DNA of 64,000 nucleotides from Halobellus salinus (lineage in GTDB: Archaea > Halobacteriota > Halobacteria > Halobacteriales > Haloferacaceae). The position numbers and the translations under genes are program-made. The notes under the pieces were generated by a model. It had not been told where the DNA came from and did no database searches. It saw only the letters and a list, made by a program, of their open reading frames with translations. The DNA is taken from the NCBI RefSeq assembly GCF_014646875.1, contig NZ_BMOC01000004.1, forward strand, positions 62,001-126,000, read 5' to 3'. Positions 42,794 to 52,065 of this stretch are shown in pieces. Each line of letters starts with the position of its first letter. Position 1 is the stretch's first letter.

Positions 42794-44115
42794 GCGTGCG
42801 CGACGACGTGGTCGCCCGGATCCCCGGCGGCGACACGGGGGCCATCGTGGCAGTCCTGCTCGTGATCTACGCCGCGTACGTACTCGCGGGTGTCGGGCTC
42901 GGATTCTCCCTCCGCGGGCAGCTCAACACCGTTGCGACGCTGACCTTCTTCATCGGCGTCTTCGCCATGCTGTCGCTCGCGTTGAACCTCCACTGGGGGT
43001 ACACCGGGCTGTTCAACATCGGTATTGTCGGATTTATGGCGGTCGGGATCTACGTCATGGCGCTGGTCTCGAAGCCACTGTACGAGGCCGGCGGCGCGTC
43101 GCAGGTCGGCGGGCTCGGACTCCCCATCGTCGTGGGGATGCTCGCGGGGATGGCGGCGGCTGCGCTCCTCGGGTTGGTGGTTGCGTTACCCGCGCTCCGC
43201 CTCCGCGCGGACTACCTCGCGATCGTCACGATCGCGATGTCGGAGATCGTCCGCTTTTCGTTTCTATCCGGGGATTTCCAGCAGTTCCAACTCTTCGGCG
43301 AGCGCGTCGGGTTCGGTGGCGGGTCGGGGCTCATCCTGGACTACACCGACCCGATCGAGGCGTTCTTCTCGGTCGTTGGGCTCTGGGACGCCTACCTCGG
43401 GGTGGTGGACGCGTTCGGGGTTCTCATCCCCACCAACCCGAAGCCGATCGTCGACGGGTTAGTCTACGGCGCACTCCTTTTGGGGTTCGTCGCGGCGTAC
43501 TTCTGGCTGCTGAAACGCACCGGGGAGTCGCCGTTCGGTCGCGTGCTCAAGGCGATCCGCGAGGACGAGGACGTGGCGAACTCCCTCGGGAAGAACACGA
43601 ACCGGTTCAAAATCAAGGCGTTCATGCTCGGGTGTGCACTGATGGGGCTCGCGGGCGTTCTCTGGTTCATGCGGAGCGGTGCGGTCACTCCCAACACCTT
43701 CCGCCCCCGGATCACCTTTTTCATCTGGATCGCGCTGATTATCGGTGGCGCCGGGTCGAACACCGGGAGTGTTCTCGGCGGCGCAGTTTTCGCTGCCCTG
43801 CTGTATCAGGGGCCGCGCACGCTGAAGAACCTCATCGACGCCGTGCTCCCGAGCACGAACGCGCCGTCGGGGTTCGGGCCGGCGGTCGCGCCGCTGTTCT
43901 CGACTCTCGACCCCGCACCACTACTCTTCTACACCCTCGACAGCGTCCGACAGCTCCAGTTGGTGTTCATGGGACTCGTGCTCATCTGGCTGATGCACAA
44001 CCGTCCGGAGGGGATGCTCGGCCACCGCAAGGAGACCGCCGCCGGGATTCCGCTGACCGCACAGCGGGCACAGAAGCGACAGGCGGCCGACGGCGGGGGT
44101 GGCGACGATGAGTGA
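42790..44115 (+). CDS. livM: Branched-chain amino acid ABC transporter permease, LivM-type
   Basis: The start is GTG 42790, overlapping the livH stop by four bases. The 441-residue protein has about ten helices and the signatures LALNLHWGYTGLFNIGIVGF, LPALRLRADYLAIVTIAMSE and VLKAIREDEDVANSLGKNTN. It pairs with LivH. A Gln/Gly-rich hydrophilic tail follows the last helix. Confidence 0.9.
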   Translation: MSVRDDVVARIPGGDTGAIVAVLLVIYAAYVLAGVGLGFSLRGQLNTVATLTFFIGVFAMLSLALNLHWGYTGLFNIGIVGFMAVGIYVMALVSKPLYEAGGASQVGGLGLPIVVGMLAGMAAAALLGLVVALPALRLRADYLAIVTIAMSEIVRFSFLSGDFQQFQLFGERVGFGGGSGLILDYTDPIEAFFSVVGLWDAYLGVVDAFGVLIPTNPKPIVDGLVYGALLLGFVAAYFWLLKRTGESPFGRVLKAIREDEDVANSLGKNTNRFKIKAFMLGCALMGLAGVLWFMRSGAVTPNTFRPRITFFIWIALIIGGAGSNTGSVLGGAVFAALLYQGPRTLKNLIDAVLPSTNAPSGFGPAVAPLFSTLDPAPLLFYTLDSVRQLQLVFMGLVLIWLMHNRPEGMLGHRKETAAGIPLTAQRAQKRQAADGGGGDDE

Positions 44116-44938
44116 CGCCGCGGAGTCGGGTGGGTTGACCCTCGGCTCCGGCGGGCCGGGCATCGACGAGGAGTACCCGCTACAGGCCGAGGGGCTCCGG
44201 AAGGCGTTCGGCGGGATCACCGCGGTTGAAGACGCGTCCTTCCGCGTTGAGCGCGGGAGTGTGACCGGGCTCATCGGTCCAAACGGCGCCGGGAAATCGA
44301 CCACGTTCAACCTCATCACCGGGATGCTCGACCCCGACGCCGGCACGGTGACGTTCGACGGCGAGGACATCACCGGACTGGAGCCGCACGCCATCGCGAA
44401 CCGCGGGCTGGTTCGGACGTTCCAGATCGCCCGGGAGCTGCAGGACATGACCGTCCTCGAGAACATGATGTTGGCGCCGAAGGGCCAGCGCGGCGAGTCG
44501 CTGTGGCGGTCGGTGACGCCGGGGGTTCGCCGCGAGGTGATCGATCAGGAGTCGGAGCTCCTAGAGCGGGTCTGGGAGGTGCTCGAGTTCTTCGACATCG
44601 ACCACCTCGCCGAGGAGTACGCCGGCAACCTCTCCGGCGGGCAGCGGAAGCTGCTCGAACTCTCGCGTGCGCTGCTCACCGATCCCGACGTGTTGCTCTT
44701 AGACGAGCCGTTTGCGGGGGTGAACCCCTCCCTGGAGAAGCGGCTGCTGGAGCACATCCACGAACTCCGCGAACAGGGGTATACCTTCCTCCTCGTGGAA
44801 CACGACATGGACCTGATCATGGAGAACTGCGGGCGCGTCATCGTCCTCCACCAGGGGCAGATCCTCACGGAAGGCGCTCCCGCGGAGATCCAAGCGAACG
44901 AGGAGGTCATCGAGGCCTACCTGGGGGGGAACGTATGA
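44108..44938 (+). CDS. livG: ABC transporter ATP-binding protein, LivG-type
   Basis: I choose ATG 44108, overlapping livM by eight bases; GTG 44099 is also possible. The protein has 276 residues: Walker A GPNGAGKSTT, the LivG-like Q-loop region (RTFQIARELQDMTVLENMML), signature LSGGQRKLLELSRAL, Walker B VLLLDEPFAGV and the H-loop VEHDMDLIM. It drives the Liv permease pair together with LivF. Confidence 0.92.
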   Translation: MSDAAESGGLTLGSGGPGIDEEYPLQAEGLRKAFGGITAVEDASFRVERGSVTGLIGPNGAGKSTTFNLITGMLDPDAGTVTFDGEDITGLEPHAIANRGLVRTFQIARELQDMTVLENMMLAPKGQRGESLWRSVTPGVRREVIDQESELLERVWEVLEFFDIDHLAEEYAGNLSGGQRKLLELSRALLTDPDVLLLDEPFAGVNPSLEKRLLEHIHELREQGYTFLLVEHDMDLIMENCGRVIVLHQGQILTEGAPAEIQANEEVIEAYLGGNV

Positions 44939-45711
44939 GCGCCGAGGACGCGGCGGGTGATGCGGATGCAGCGGTCCCCGAGGAGACGGTTCCGGACCGC
45001 GAGAGCGAGGCGCTGCTCGAAGTCCGCGAGGTCGATGCGGGCTACGGCGACCTCCAGATCCTGACCGATGTTGACCTCAACGTCGCAGACCGGGAGTACG
45101 TCACCATCGTCGGCCCCAACGGCGCCGGGAAGTCGACTGTCATGAAATCCGTGTTCGGGCTCACGAACCTGATGGGCGGTACGGTGACGTTCGAGGGTGC
45201 AGACATCACCGGACTCCGGCCGGAGGAGATCATCCGCGAGGGGATCGGCTACGTCCCACAGAACGACAACGTCTTCGCGTCACTCACGGTCCGCGAGAAC
45301 CTCGAGATGGGCGCGTACATCCTGGACGATTTCCCTGAGGACGCTCTTGAAGCGGTTTTCGAGCGGTTCCCCATTCTCGAGGAGCGGGCGTCACAGAAGG
45401 CGGGCACGATGTCGGGTGGCCAACAGCAGATGCTCGCGATGGGCCGGGCGCTGATGTTGGAGCCGTCGCTGCTCCTCCTCGATGAGCCCTCCGCGGGGCT
45501 GGCGCCGGACCTCGTCGACGAGATGTTCGACCGGATCGACGCGATCAACGACGCCGGAACCGCCGTGCTGATGGTCGAACAGAACGCCAAAGAGGCGTTG
45601 CGGCGGTGCGATCGGGGGTACGTCCTCGCGAACGGCCAGAACCGGTATATGGATGACGGCGACGTGCTGCTGAACGACGAGCAGGTCCGCCAGGAGTTTC
45701 TCGGCGGGTAG
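44935..45711 (+). CDS. livF: ABC transporter ATP-binding protein, LivF-type
   Basis: The start is ATG 44935, overlapping the livG stop (ATGA). The 258-residue protein has Walker A GPNGAGKSTVMKSVFG, Q-loop VPQNDNVFASLTVRENLEMG, signature MSGGQQQMLAMGRALM, Walker B LLLLDEPSAGLAPDL and a terminal Glu-Gln-Asn switch (VEQNAKEALR) typical of LivF. It is the last gene of the livHMGF operon. Confidence 0.92.
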   Translation: MSAEDAAGDADAAVPEETVPDRESEALLEVREVDAGYGDLQILTDVDLNVADREYVTIVGPNGAGKSTVMKSVFGLTNLMGGTVTFEGADITGLRPEEIIREGIGYVPQNDNVFASLTVRENLEMGAYILDDFPEDALEAVFERFPILEERASQKAGTMSGGQQQMLAMGRALMLEPSLLLLDEPSAGLAPDLVDEMFDRIDAINDAGTAVLMVEQNAKEALRRCDRGYVLANGQNRYMDDGDVLLNDEQVRQEFLGG

Positions 45712-46111
45712 CCGGCGGCGGGTGCCGTCTCCTCCGAGTGGGTTCGGAGCGGAACGCGCAACGCGGTGTCCCGTGGAACGACACCGGTCGCTCGGGGAGC
45801 AGACCGGGTGTGGCGATCCCCACGTCGACGTGTCGAGCGACCGCGGCCCGACGCGAAGCGGCGCCGACGTCACACGGGGCGGAGTCCCGCCGACAGACAC
45901 CGCCGCAGCGGCTGTCTGCCGACCGCCTCGGCGTTGGGACGACCACCACCGACCAGTCACGCGGGGTCTCACGCGGCCTTTCGGTGTCCGATCGGTGGTC
46001 GATACCCCACCCTCGGGTGTGGGGGTCCGGGGTCACCGCCTCACAGCCGCCCGTTTTCGAGCGTTCGTGCCGATTCGACACGGGTTTACCCCGCCGTCAC
46101 CCAGCCCAGGT
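45712..46111. other. 400-base gap without a recognised gene
   Basis: The region is GC-rich with one stable hairpin (CCCCAC...GTGGGG, about 46007-46026) upstream of the RNase Z gene. Open frames on both strands look like composition artefacts. Confidence 0.5.
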
Positions 46112-47050
46112 ATGTCGATGCGCGTGACGTTTCTCGGGACTGGCGGGGCCGTCCCGACAACCGAGCGGGGGCCGAGCGCGCTGCTTGTCGAGCGCGACGG
46201 CGAGCGGCTGCTGTTCGACTGCGGCGAGGGGACCCAACGCCAGATGATGCGGTTCGGCACCGGGTTTGCGGTCTCACACGTGTTCGTCACCCACCTCCAC
46301 GGCGACCACGTCCTCGGGATCCCCGGGCTGATCCAGACGCTCGATTTCAACGGCCGCGAGGAGCCGCTCGCGCTCTACGGTCCGCCGGGGTCGAAACCGC
46401 ACCTCCGGAGCCTGATCGAAGCCGGCGGCTACCGCCCGGAGTTCCCGATCACGATCAACGAACTCCGGCCGGACACCGTCGCGCTCGACGCCGCGGCGTA
46501 TGAGGTCCGGACGTTCGAGACCGACCACCGGAACGCCTCCTCCGTTGGGTATGCCCTGATCGAGGCCGATCGACGGGGGCGGTTCGACCGCGAGCGCGCG
46601 GAAGAACTCGGCGTCCCGGTCGGCCCGAAGTTCGGCACGCTCCACGACGGCGAGGCCGTCGAACTCGACGATGGGACGGTGGTCCGCCCCGAGGACGTTG
46701 TCGGCGACCCCCGACCCGGCCGGCGGTTCGTCTACACCGGCGACACCCGACCGGCGGATGCGACCGTGACGGTCGCTGAAGAGCCCGACCTGCTCGTTCA
46801 CGACGCCACCTTCGACAACGAGTGGGCCGAGCGGGCGCGACGAACCGGCCACGCCACCGGGCGGGAGGCCGCCGAGATCGCGGCCCGCGCCGGGGCGAAG
46901 CGGTTGGGGCTGGTGCACGCCTCCTCGCGGTACGCTGGCGACGCCTCGCCGATCGAACGCGACGCCGCGTCGGCGGCCGCCGGGGGAACCGAGGTGTTCC
47001 TCCCCGACGACGGCCACACGGTGGAGGTTCCGTACCCTGACGAGGCGTAG
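46112..47050 (+). CDS. rnz: Ribonuclease Z (tRNA 3' endonuclease)
   Basis: From ATG 46112 the protein has 312 residues. The metallo-beta-lactamase fold carries HLHGDH (His61, His63, Asp65, His66) after LLFDCGEGTQRQM, the exosite region, GRRFVYTGDTRPAD and a final HASSRY motif. RNase Z trims the 3' trailer of tRNA precursors. The longer frame upstream lacks family sequence. Confidence 0.94.
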   Translation: MSMRVTFLGTGGAVPTTERGPSALLVERDGERLLFDCGEGTQRQMMRFGTGFAVSHVFVTHLHGDHVLGIPGLIQTLDFNGREEPLALYGPPGSKPHLRSLIEAGGYRPEFPITINELRPDTVALDAAAYEVRTFETDHRNASSVGYALIEADRRGRFDRERAEELGVPVGPKFGTLHDGEAVELDDGTVVRPEDVVGDPRPGRRFVYTGDTRPADATVTVAEEPDLLVHDATFDNEWAERARRTGHATGREAAEIAARAGAKRLGLVHASSRYAGDASPIERDAASAAAGGTEVFLPDDGHTVEVPYPDEA

Positions 47051-47088
47051 CTGTCGGCCAGCGAGGCTGGCGGACCCCCGCGCCGTGG

Positions 47089-47097
47089 CATATATAT
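47089..47097 (+). promoter_or_regulatory. TATA box of the DUF460 gene
   Basis: CATATATATCC, flanked by GTGG and CCAC as a short inverted repeat, lies about 22-32 bases before the GTG at 47120. It predicts a leaderless transcript. Confidence 0.55.
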
Positions 47098-47119
47098 CCA
47101 CACACGCCCAACCCATAGT

Positions 47120-49099
47120 GTGAACGACCGGACGAGCGCGCTCGACACCCTCGTCTTCGGCGTGGACATCCAGAGCGGCGACGTCCGCGGCGATTCGCCC
47201 TCCTACGCCGTGGTGGCGTTCGACGGTGAGAACATTGATCGTGACGTGGTCTCTCACCGGAAGCTGCGCCGGTTGCTCGACCGTGAGGAACCGGGGATGC
47301 TCGCGACCGACAACATGTACGAGCTCGCCGCCGACAAGAACGGGTTGGTCCGCTTTCTCGAGGCCCTCCCGGAGCCGACCACCCTGGTGCAGGTGACGGG
47401 CGCCGAACGCCCCGAGCCGCTGTCGCGGGTCGCCTCCAGACACGGCGTCCCCTACGGCAAGAAGCCGATGGAGGAGGCGGAGGCTGCCGCGCGGCTCGCG
47501 GCGGCGAACGTCGGGAGTGTGGTGACCGCGTTCGGCGACACGACCGAAGTGAAGGTCTCACGCGGCCGCTCGACGGGCAGCGGCGGGTGGAGTCAAGACC
47601 GGTTCACCCGCCGGATTCACGGGTCGGTGAAGCGCCGGACCCGCGAGGTGAAAGGCCGCCTAAAGAAGGCGAACCTGGAGTTCGAGGTCGACATCACCGA
47701 AAAGTACGGGGGGTACGCAAACGCCGTCTTCACCGTGGCGGCGCCACCCTCGGAGATCCCGGTGTCGAGCGGGCGGTCCGGCGACACGCGCGTCGAGATC
47801 GAGCGGGAGCGCCGAGACGGCATCGAGTTCGAGCCCGTGGTCAAACGGCGTGACCGCGTGGTGGTCGGCATCGACCCCGGAACCACCACCGCTGCGGCGG
47901 TGGTCGGTCTCGACGGCTCGGTTCTGGACGTGTACTCCACCCGGACCGCCGACACCGCCGACGTGATCGAGTGGCTGATCGAACGGGGCCGGCCGGTGAT
48001 CGTCGCCGCCGACGTGACGCCGATCCCGGAGACGGTCGAGCAGTTCCGCCGCAGCTTCGACGCCGCGGAGTGGACCCCAGACTCCGATCTCCCGGTCGAC
48101 GAGAAGCTCCACCGGACCCGCGAGGAGCCCTACGAGAACGACCACGAGCGCGACGCCCTGGCGGCGGCGCTTTTCGCCGTCGACGACCACGCCGACCAGT
48201 TCGAGCGCATCTCCCGGAAGGTGCCGCCGGACGTCGAGCGGGGTGAGGTCATCTCCAGGGTCGTCGCGAGCGAGGCGTCTGTCGAGGCCGCCCTGCGGGA
48301 GCTCCGGGACGAAGAGGACGACGAGACCGACGAGTCCGACCACGAAGAGCGGGAACTCACCGACGACGAAAAGGAGATCCGTCGGCTTCGCGACCGAGTC
48401 GACCGCCTGGAGTCCCACGTTGCGGACCTCAACGACACCATCGCAGAGAGAGACGAGACGATCGAGGAGTACGAACACGAACTCACCGAGGCAAAACGCG
48501 AAGAGCGCCGGGAGGCCCGCGAGCGACGCGAGGTCAAGCGGTTGGAACGCGAAAACGGCCGGCTGGAGCGGCGCGTCGAGGAACTGGAGGCCGAAAACGA
48601 CGCCCTCGACGACAAGCTCGAACGCCTGAAAGCGCTTTGGAAGCTGGATCACTCCAACTTCTCGGACGTCGACACCGACGGTGACCTCGTCCCGGTGAAG
48701 GTGATCGAGCAGTTCACCGGGGGCGCGATCGAGGCCGCTGACACGGAGTTCGGGTTGGCCGCGGGCGATGTGGTCTACCTCCGGGACGCCTCCGGCGCGG
48801 GCCGTTCGACCGCCCAGCGGCTGGCCGATGTCGACCCACGGATCGTGCTCCGGTCGGGCAGCGGACTCTCGGAGGTGGCGGACCGAATCCTGTTTGAGGC
48901 GGGGATCCCGGTCGCGCCCGCCGCCGACATCACGATTCAAGAAGTCGACGAACTCGCGGTCGCCCGCGAGTCCGAGATCGAAGCCGCACTCGGCGACTGG
49001 GAGCGCCGCGCCGCGGAACGCCGTCGGGAGCGGAAGGCGTCGATGGTTGATCAGATCATCTCCGAGCACCGTGCAGAAACGAGAAGCGAGAGCCGGTAG
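47120..49099 (+). CDS. DUF460 protein with RNase H-like domains and coiled coil
   Basis: The start is GTG 47120; the protein has 659 residues. The N-terminal part (TLVFGVDIQSGDVRGDSPSY) and a second domain near 248 (VVVGIDPGTTTAAAVVGLDG) both look RNase H/RuvC-like, the latter with a downstream acidic region (HERDALAAALFAVDDH). A long charged coiled coil spans about 400-510 and a C-terminal domain follows. It is a conserved archaeal family predicted to act on nucleic acid; its function is not established. A GTG start fits the TATA box. Confidence 0.83.
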   Translation: MNDRTSALDTLVFGVDIQSGDVRGDSPSYAVVAFDGENIDRDVVSHRKLRRLLDREEPGMLATDNMYELAADKNGLVRFLEALPEPTTLVQVTGAERPEPLSRVASRHGVPYGKKPMEEAEAAARLAAANVGSVVTAFGDTTEVKVSRGRSTGSGGWSQDRFTRRIHGSVKRRTREVKGRLKKANLEFEVDITEKYGGYANAVFTVAAPPSEIPVSSGRSGDTRVEIERERRDGIEFEPVVKRRDRVVVGIDPGTTTAAAVVGLDGSVLDVYSTRTADTADVIEWLIERGRPVIVAADVTPIPETVEQFRRSFDAAEWTPDSDLPVDEKLHRTREEPYENDHERDALAAALFAVDDHADQFERISRKVPPDVERGEVISRVVASEASVEAALRELRDEEDDETDESDHEERELTDDEKEIRRLRDRVDRLESHVADLNDTIAERDETIEEYEHELTEAKREERREARERREVKRLERENGRLERRVEELEAENDALDDKLERLKALWKLDHSNFSDVDTDGDLVPVKVIEQFTGGAIEAADTEFGLAAGDVVYLRDASGAGRSTAQRLADVDPRIVLRSGSGLSEVADRILFEAGIPVAPAADITIQEVDELAVARESEIEAALGDWERRAAERRRERKASMVDQIISEHRAETRSESR

Positions 49100-49150
49100 G
49101 GGCGGACGAAGCCGCGCGTGGGCGTCGCACGCAGCGGCTGTTCACGCTGT

Positions 49151-49738
49151 TCACTCCTCGGATCGGGTGTCGATCTCGATCGGCGACGTCGGCTCCTGCT
49201 CGCCGAAGCCCGCCGACAACACCCGTGTCAGCGCCTCCTCGACGGTCTCGTCGGTTTCGGTCACGTCACCGGGGTCGACCTCCATCACGAATCCGGTAGT
49301 GATGTTCGGCGCGGTGGGCATGAACAGCACAATCCGGCCGTCGTCGGTGGTCTTGCCTGTTTTGAACGCGGTCGTGCGCATCCCGCTCCAGGGCTCGATC
49401 TTCACGGGTTTCTGGAGGTCGTCGGTGCCTGAGACCGCGGTCTCGACCGCCAGCTTCGAGGCGTTGTACAGCACTCGGATCAACGGCACCCGGTTCATCG
49501 CGGCGTCGAGGTACGTCTCGAACAGCCGCCCGACCGTGGTCCGCATGAGGTAGCCGACCGACAGTACCAGCATCGTGAAGACGATCACGGCGACGAAAAA
49601 GCCGAACGGCTCCCGGAGCCCGCGGATGACGGGGAGGTCGACGATCTGGGTGTACAGGTAGTTCAACACGAGCAGGATGACGAGGATCGGTGCCAACACG
49701 ATCAGCCCGCTCGCGAAGTCGCGCCTCCAGGAAGACAT
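49151..49738 (-). CDS. DUF502 membrane protein
   Basis: From ATG 49738 (MSSWRRDFASGLIVLAPILV) the protein has 195 residues, two membrane helices (about 10-32 and 45-67) and a soluble domain with VPLIRVLYNASKLAVETAVS, the usual DUF502 pattern, and TGFVMEVDPGDVTET. Function is unknown. It converges with the DUF460 gene and diverges from carS, with 120 bases between start codons. Confidence 0.8.
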   Translation of the reverse strand: MSSWRRDFASGLIVLAPILVILLVLNYLYTQIVDLPVIRGLREPFGFFVAVIVFTMLVLSVGYLMRTTVGRLFETYLDAAMNRVPLIRVLYNASKLAVETAVSGTDDLQKPVKIEPWSGMRTTAFKTGKTTDDGRIVLFMPTAPNITTGFVMEVDPGDVTETDETVEEALTRVLSAGFGEQEPTSPIEIDTRSEE

Positions 49739-49858
49739 CTGCCGCAACCTACACACGCCCCCGGATTAAAATGACCGACCCCGCGGTCCGCGCCGCCGTC
49801 CGCACCCACCTCAGCCTGAACCGGGGAGCCTTTGTCGTCGCCGGTGGAGCCCCCACGT

Positions 49859-50401
49859 ATGCTCCACGCGCTCGTCGCCGTCGCGTTCTGGGCGATGCTG
49901 CCGGCGTACGTACCGAACAACGCGGCCGTTCTTGCCGGCGGCGGTGCGCCCATCGACGGCGGCTGGACGGTCAACGGCCGCCGGCTTCTGGGCGACGGCA
50001 AGACCTGGCGCGGGACCGCGGTCGGCACCGCCGCGGGCATCGCGCTCGCGCTCGCGCTGAATCGGGCCGCTCCGGCCGCCGCCGCGGCGACGGGCGTCTC
50101 GCTCCCCACCTTCCCGCCACTCGCCGCGGTCGGGCTCGCGTTCGGCGCGATGGTCGGCGACATCTCCGCGTCGTTCCTGAAGCGACGCACCGGCCGCGAG
50201 CGCGGCGCGGCGTTCCCCATTGTCGACCAACTCGACTTCGTCGCTGGCGCCCTGGTGTGTGCTGCGCTCCCGGAGTTCGGGTGGGTCACCGACACGTTCA
50301 CACTCCCCGTGCTGGGGGTCGTGATCGTTCTGACACCCATTCTTCACGTCGTGACCAACGGGGTCGCGTACCTGCTGGGGCTCAAAGACGAGCCCTACTA
50401 A
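49859..50401 (+). CDS. carS: CDP-archaeol synthase (CarS)
   Basis: From ATG 49859 the protein has 180 residues with about five membrane helices and the DUF46/CarS motifs [35 protein letters not shown] and [20 protein letters not shown] followed by PIVDQLDF. CarS activates digeranylgeranylglyceryl phosphate with CTP, an essential step in archaeal phospholipid synthesis. The length matches the family. Confidence 0.9.
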   Translation: MLHALVAVAFWAMLPAYVPNNAAVLAGGGAPIDGGWTVNGRRLLGDGKTWRGTAVGTAAGIALALALNRAAPAAAAATGVSLPTFPPLAAVGLAFGAMVGDISASFLKRRTGRERGAAFPIVDQLDFVAGALVCAALPEFGWVTDTFTLPVLGVVIVLTPILHVVTNGVAYLLGLKDEPY

Positions 50402-50403
50402 TC

Positions 50404-50515
50404 CACCTTTTTTATCCAGCGGGTTTCCTCGCTCGGCTCGCTGCGGGAACCCGCCGGACAAAAAATCCGGATCAAAAAATCCCGCGAGGCTCGCGTTCGC
50501 TCGCCTCGCGGTGCT
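50404..50515 (-). terminator. Bidirectional hairpin/terminator cluster, inverse copy of 26766
   Basis: A T6 run after the carS stop, a 10-bp hairpin (GCGGGTTTCC...GGGAACCCGC) and A6 runs precede CCGCGAGGC...CTCGCGG (50483-50512). The 30-base hairpin with its GATCAAAAAATC flank is the reverse complement of the element at 26766-26806, with one or two differences. Confidence 0.55.
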
Positions 50516-50639
50516 GGTGCTGGCGGCGACCGCCCCGCACCGCCACGGCTCCCGATACTGCACACTATTCTGCGTTTGTCACCATACCCCTCACCCCGAA
50601 CCGTCCGGTTTAAGCGGGTTGCCGCCGCCTACTCCACCA

Positions 50640-51167
50640 ATGACGAACGACGAACTCGTCGCGGCGCTCCGGGAGGCCGACGCGGTCAGGTTCGGGGAGT
50701 TCGAGCTCTCCCACGGCGGCACCTCCGACTACTACGTCGACAAATACCTCTTCGAGACTGATCCGGGGTGCCTCCGGTCGATTGCGTCGGCGTTCGCCGA
50801 CCGGCTCGGCGGCAACACGCTCGCGGGTGTCGCCCTGGGTGCGGTGCCGCTCGTGGCGGTCACGAGCGCCGAAACTGACGCGCCCTACGTCATCGTTCGG
50901 AAGGAGGCCAAGGAGTACGGCACCGGCAACCGGATCGAAGGACAACTCGCCGACGGCGAGTCGGTTGTGGTGTTGGAGGACATCGCTACCACCGGTCGGA
51001 GCGCGCTTGAAGCGGTTGAGGCGCTCCGGGAGGCCGGCGCGACGGTCGAGCGGGTGCTCGTCGTTGTCGACCGCAACGAGGGTGCGCGGGGTCTGCTGGC
51101 CGACGCCGGCGTGGAACTCGAATCACTGGTGACCGCCGAAGACCTCCTCGCAGACGGACGAGACTGA
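50640..51167 (+). CDS. pyrE: Orotate phosphoribosyltransferase
   Basis: From ATG 50640 the protein has 175 residues. It shows [34 protein letters not shown] and the PRPP-binding [16 protein letters not shown]. It converts orotate and PRPP to OMP in pyrimidine synthesis. Length and motifs are normal. Confidence 0.92.
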   Translation: MTNDELVAALREADAVRFGEFELSHGGTSDYYVDKYLFETDPGCLRSIASAFADRLGGNTLAGVALGAVPLVAVTSAETDAPYVIVRKEAKEYGTGNRIEGQLADGESVVVLEDIATTGRSALEAVEALREAGATVERVLVVVDRNEGARGLLADAGVELESLVTAEDLLADGRD

Positions 51168-51218
51168 GCGTCCCCCGGACGAAAACGCACGTTCGTGGTG
51201 TTTCAGCCCTCATTTCGG

Positions 51219-51240
51219 ATCGGTATATTCATACATACGA
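51219..51240 (+). promoter_or_regulatory. Promoter of the GfcR-like gene with imperfect inverted repeat
   Basis: GGTATATTCATACATACGAA lies 20-40 bases before ATG 51259. It contains a TATA-like GTATATTC and the inverted ends ATTC and GAAT, a possible operator for autoregulation. Confidence 0.4.
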
Positions 51241-51258
51241 ATCGTCCCAGGATGACGT

Positions 51259-51978
51259 ATGAACAGAGCGGAGAAGGCGGCGCTCCAACTCCAGGCGGTC
51301 GCGATCCTGCGGATGCTCAAACAGACCCGGACTTACGACGAACTCGCCGACTTCACGGGCCTCCCCGCCGGCGACCTCAACCGGTACGTCAACGGCCACG
51401 TCCTCCCGGGGACCCAGCGCGCCCACGACCTCGTCGCGCGCACCGGCCGCGACGCCCTGACCGCCGAACTCGAAGCCCGAATCGAGTCCGACGACGGGGG
51501 GTACGTCGACAACTCAGCGGTGGTGTTCGACCAGACCTTCCTCGATCTGGTCGCGCCTGTCGCCGCCAACACCCTTGAGTTCGACCGGCCGGACGTGGTC
51601 CTGACCGCCGCCACCGACGGCATCACCCTCGGTGCCGCGATGGCGAGTCACTTCGACGCCCGCGTCGCCTACGCAAAAAAGACAAAGGAAACAGCCGTCG
51701 AGGAGTTCATCGAATCCCGTCAGCGCGTCTCCCCGGGGATGGAACTCACATACTACCTTCCGGCCCGGGCGTTGTCCCCGACCGACACCGTCCTGGTGGT
51801 CGACGACCTCATCCGGTCGGGGGAGACCCAAACCCTGCTTCTCGACATCGCTGACCAGGCCGAGACGACGGTGGCGGGCGTCCTCGCGCTCATCGCGGTC
51901 GGGGGGGACGGCCTCGATCGCGTGCGTGGACTCACCGACGCCCCTGTCGGTGCGCTCTCGACGTTCGCTCCCGAGTGA
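51259..51978 (+). CDS. GfcR-like HTH-phosphoribosyltransferase regulator
   Basis: This 239-residue protein fuses an N-terminal HTH (residues about 10-50, ILRMLKQTRTYDELADFTGL, then DLNRYVNGHVLP) to a phosphoribosyltransferase domain with VLVVDDLIRSGETQTLL near residue 175. Haloarchaeal GfcR, a regulator of sugar catabolism genes, has this architecture, as do PurR-like regulators. It lies 92 bases after pyrE and 88 bases before a purine-type permease, so a role in nucleobase control is equally likely. No catalytic role is shown. Confidence 0.78.
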   Translation: MNRAEKAALQLQAVAILRMLKQTRTYDELADFTGLPAGDLNRYVNGHVLPGTQRAHDLVARTGRDALTAELEARIESDDGGYVDNSAVVFDQTFLDLVAPVAANTLEFDRPDVVLTAATDGITLGAAMASHFDARVAYAKKTKETAVEEFIESRQRVSPGMELTYYLPARALSPTDTVLVVDDLIRSGETQTLLLDIADQAETTVAGVLALIAVGGDGLDRVRGLTDAPVGALSTFAPE

Positions 51979-52065
51979 CCACGTAGCGCCGCGGCGCGAC
52001 CGACCGCCACGAGGACCGATGGAAACGTTTATCGACCTGATGTCGGCTATGCTCAGACGTGTATT

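Noticed and set aside
46007-46026. Sixth copy of the dispersed structured element
   Set aside because: It has a similar CACCCTCGGGTG hairpin but lacks the GACTG and GGAAG/CTTCC parts.
45738-46127. Protein in the gap between livF and rnz
   Set aside because: Arg/Thr/Gly-rich low-complexity product, no promoter or family resemblance.
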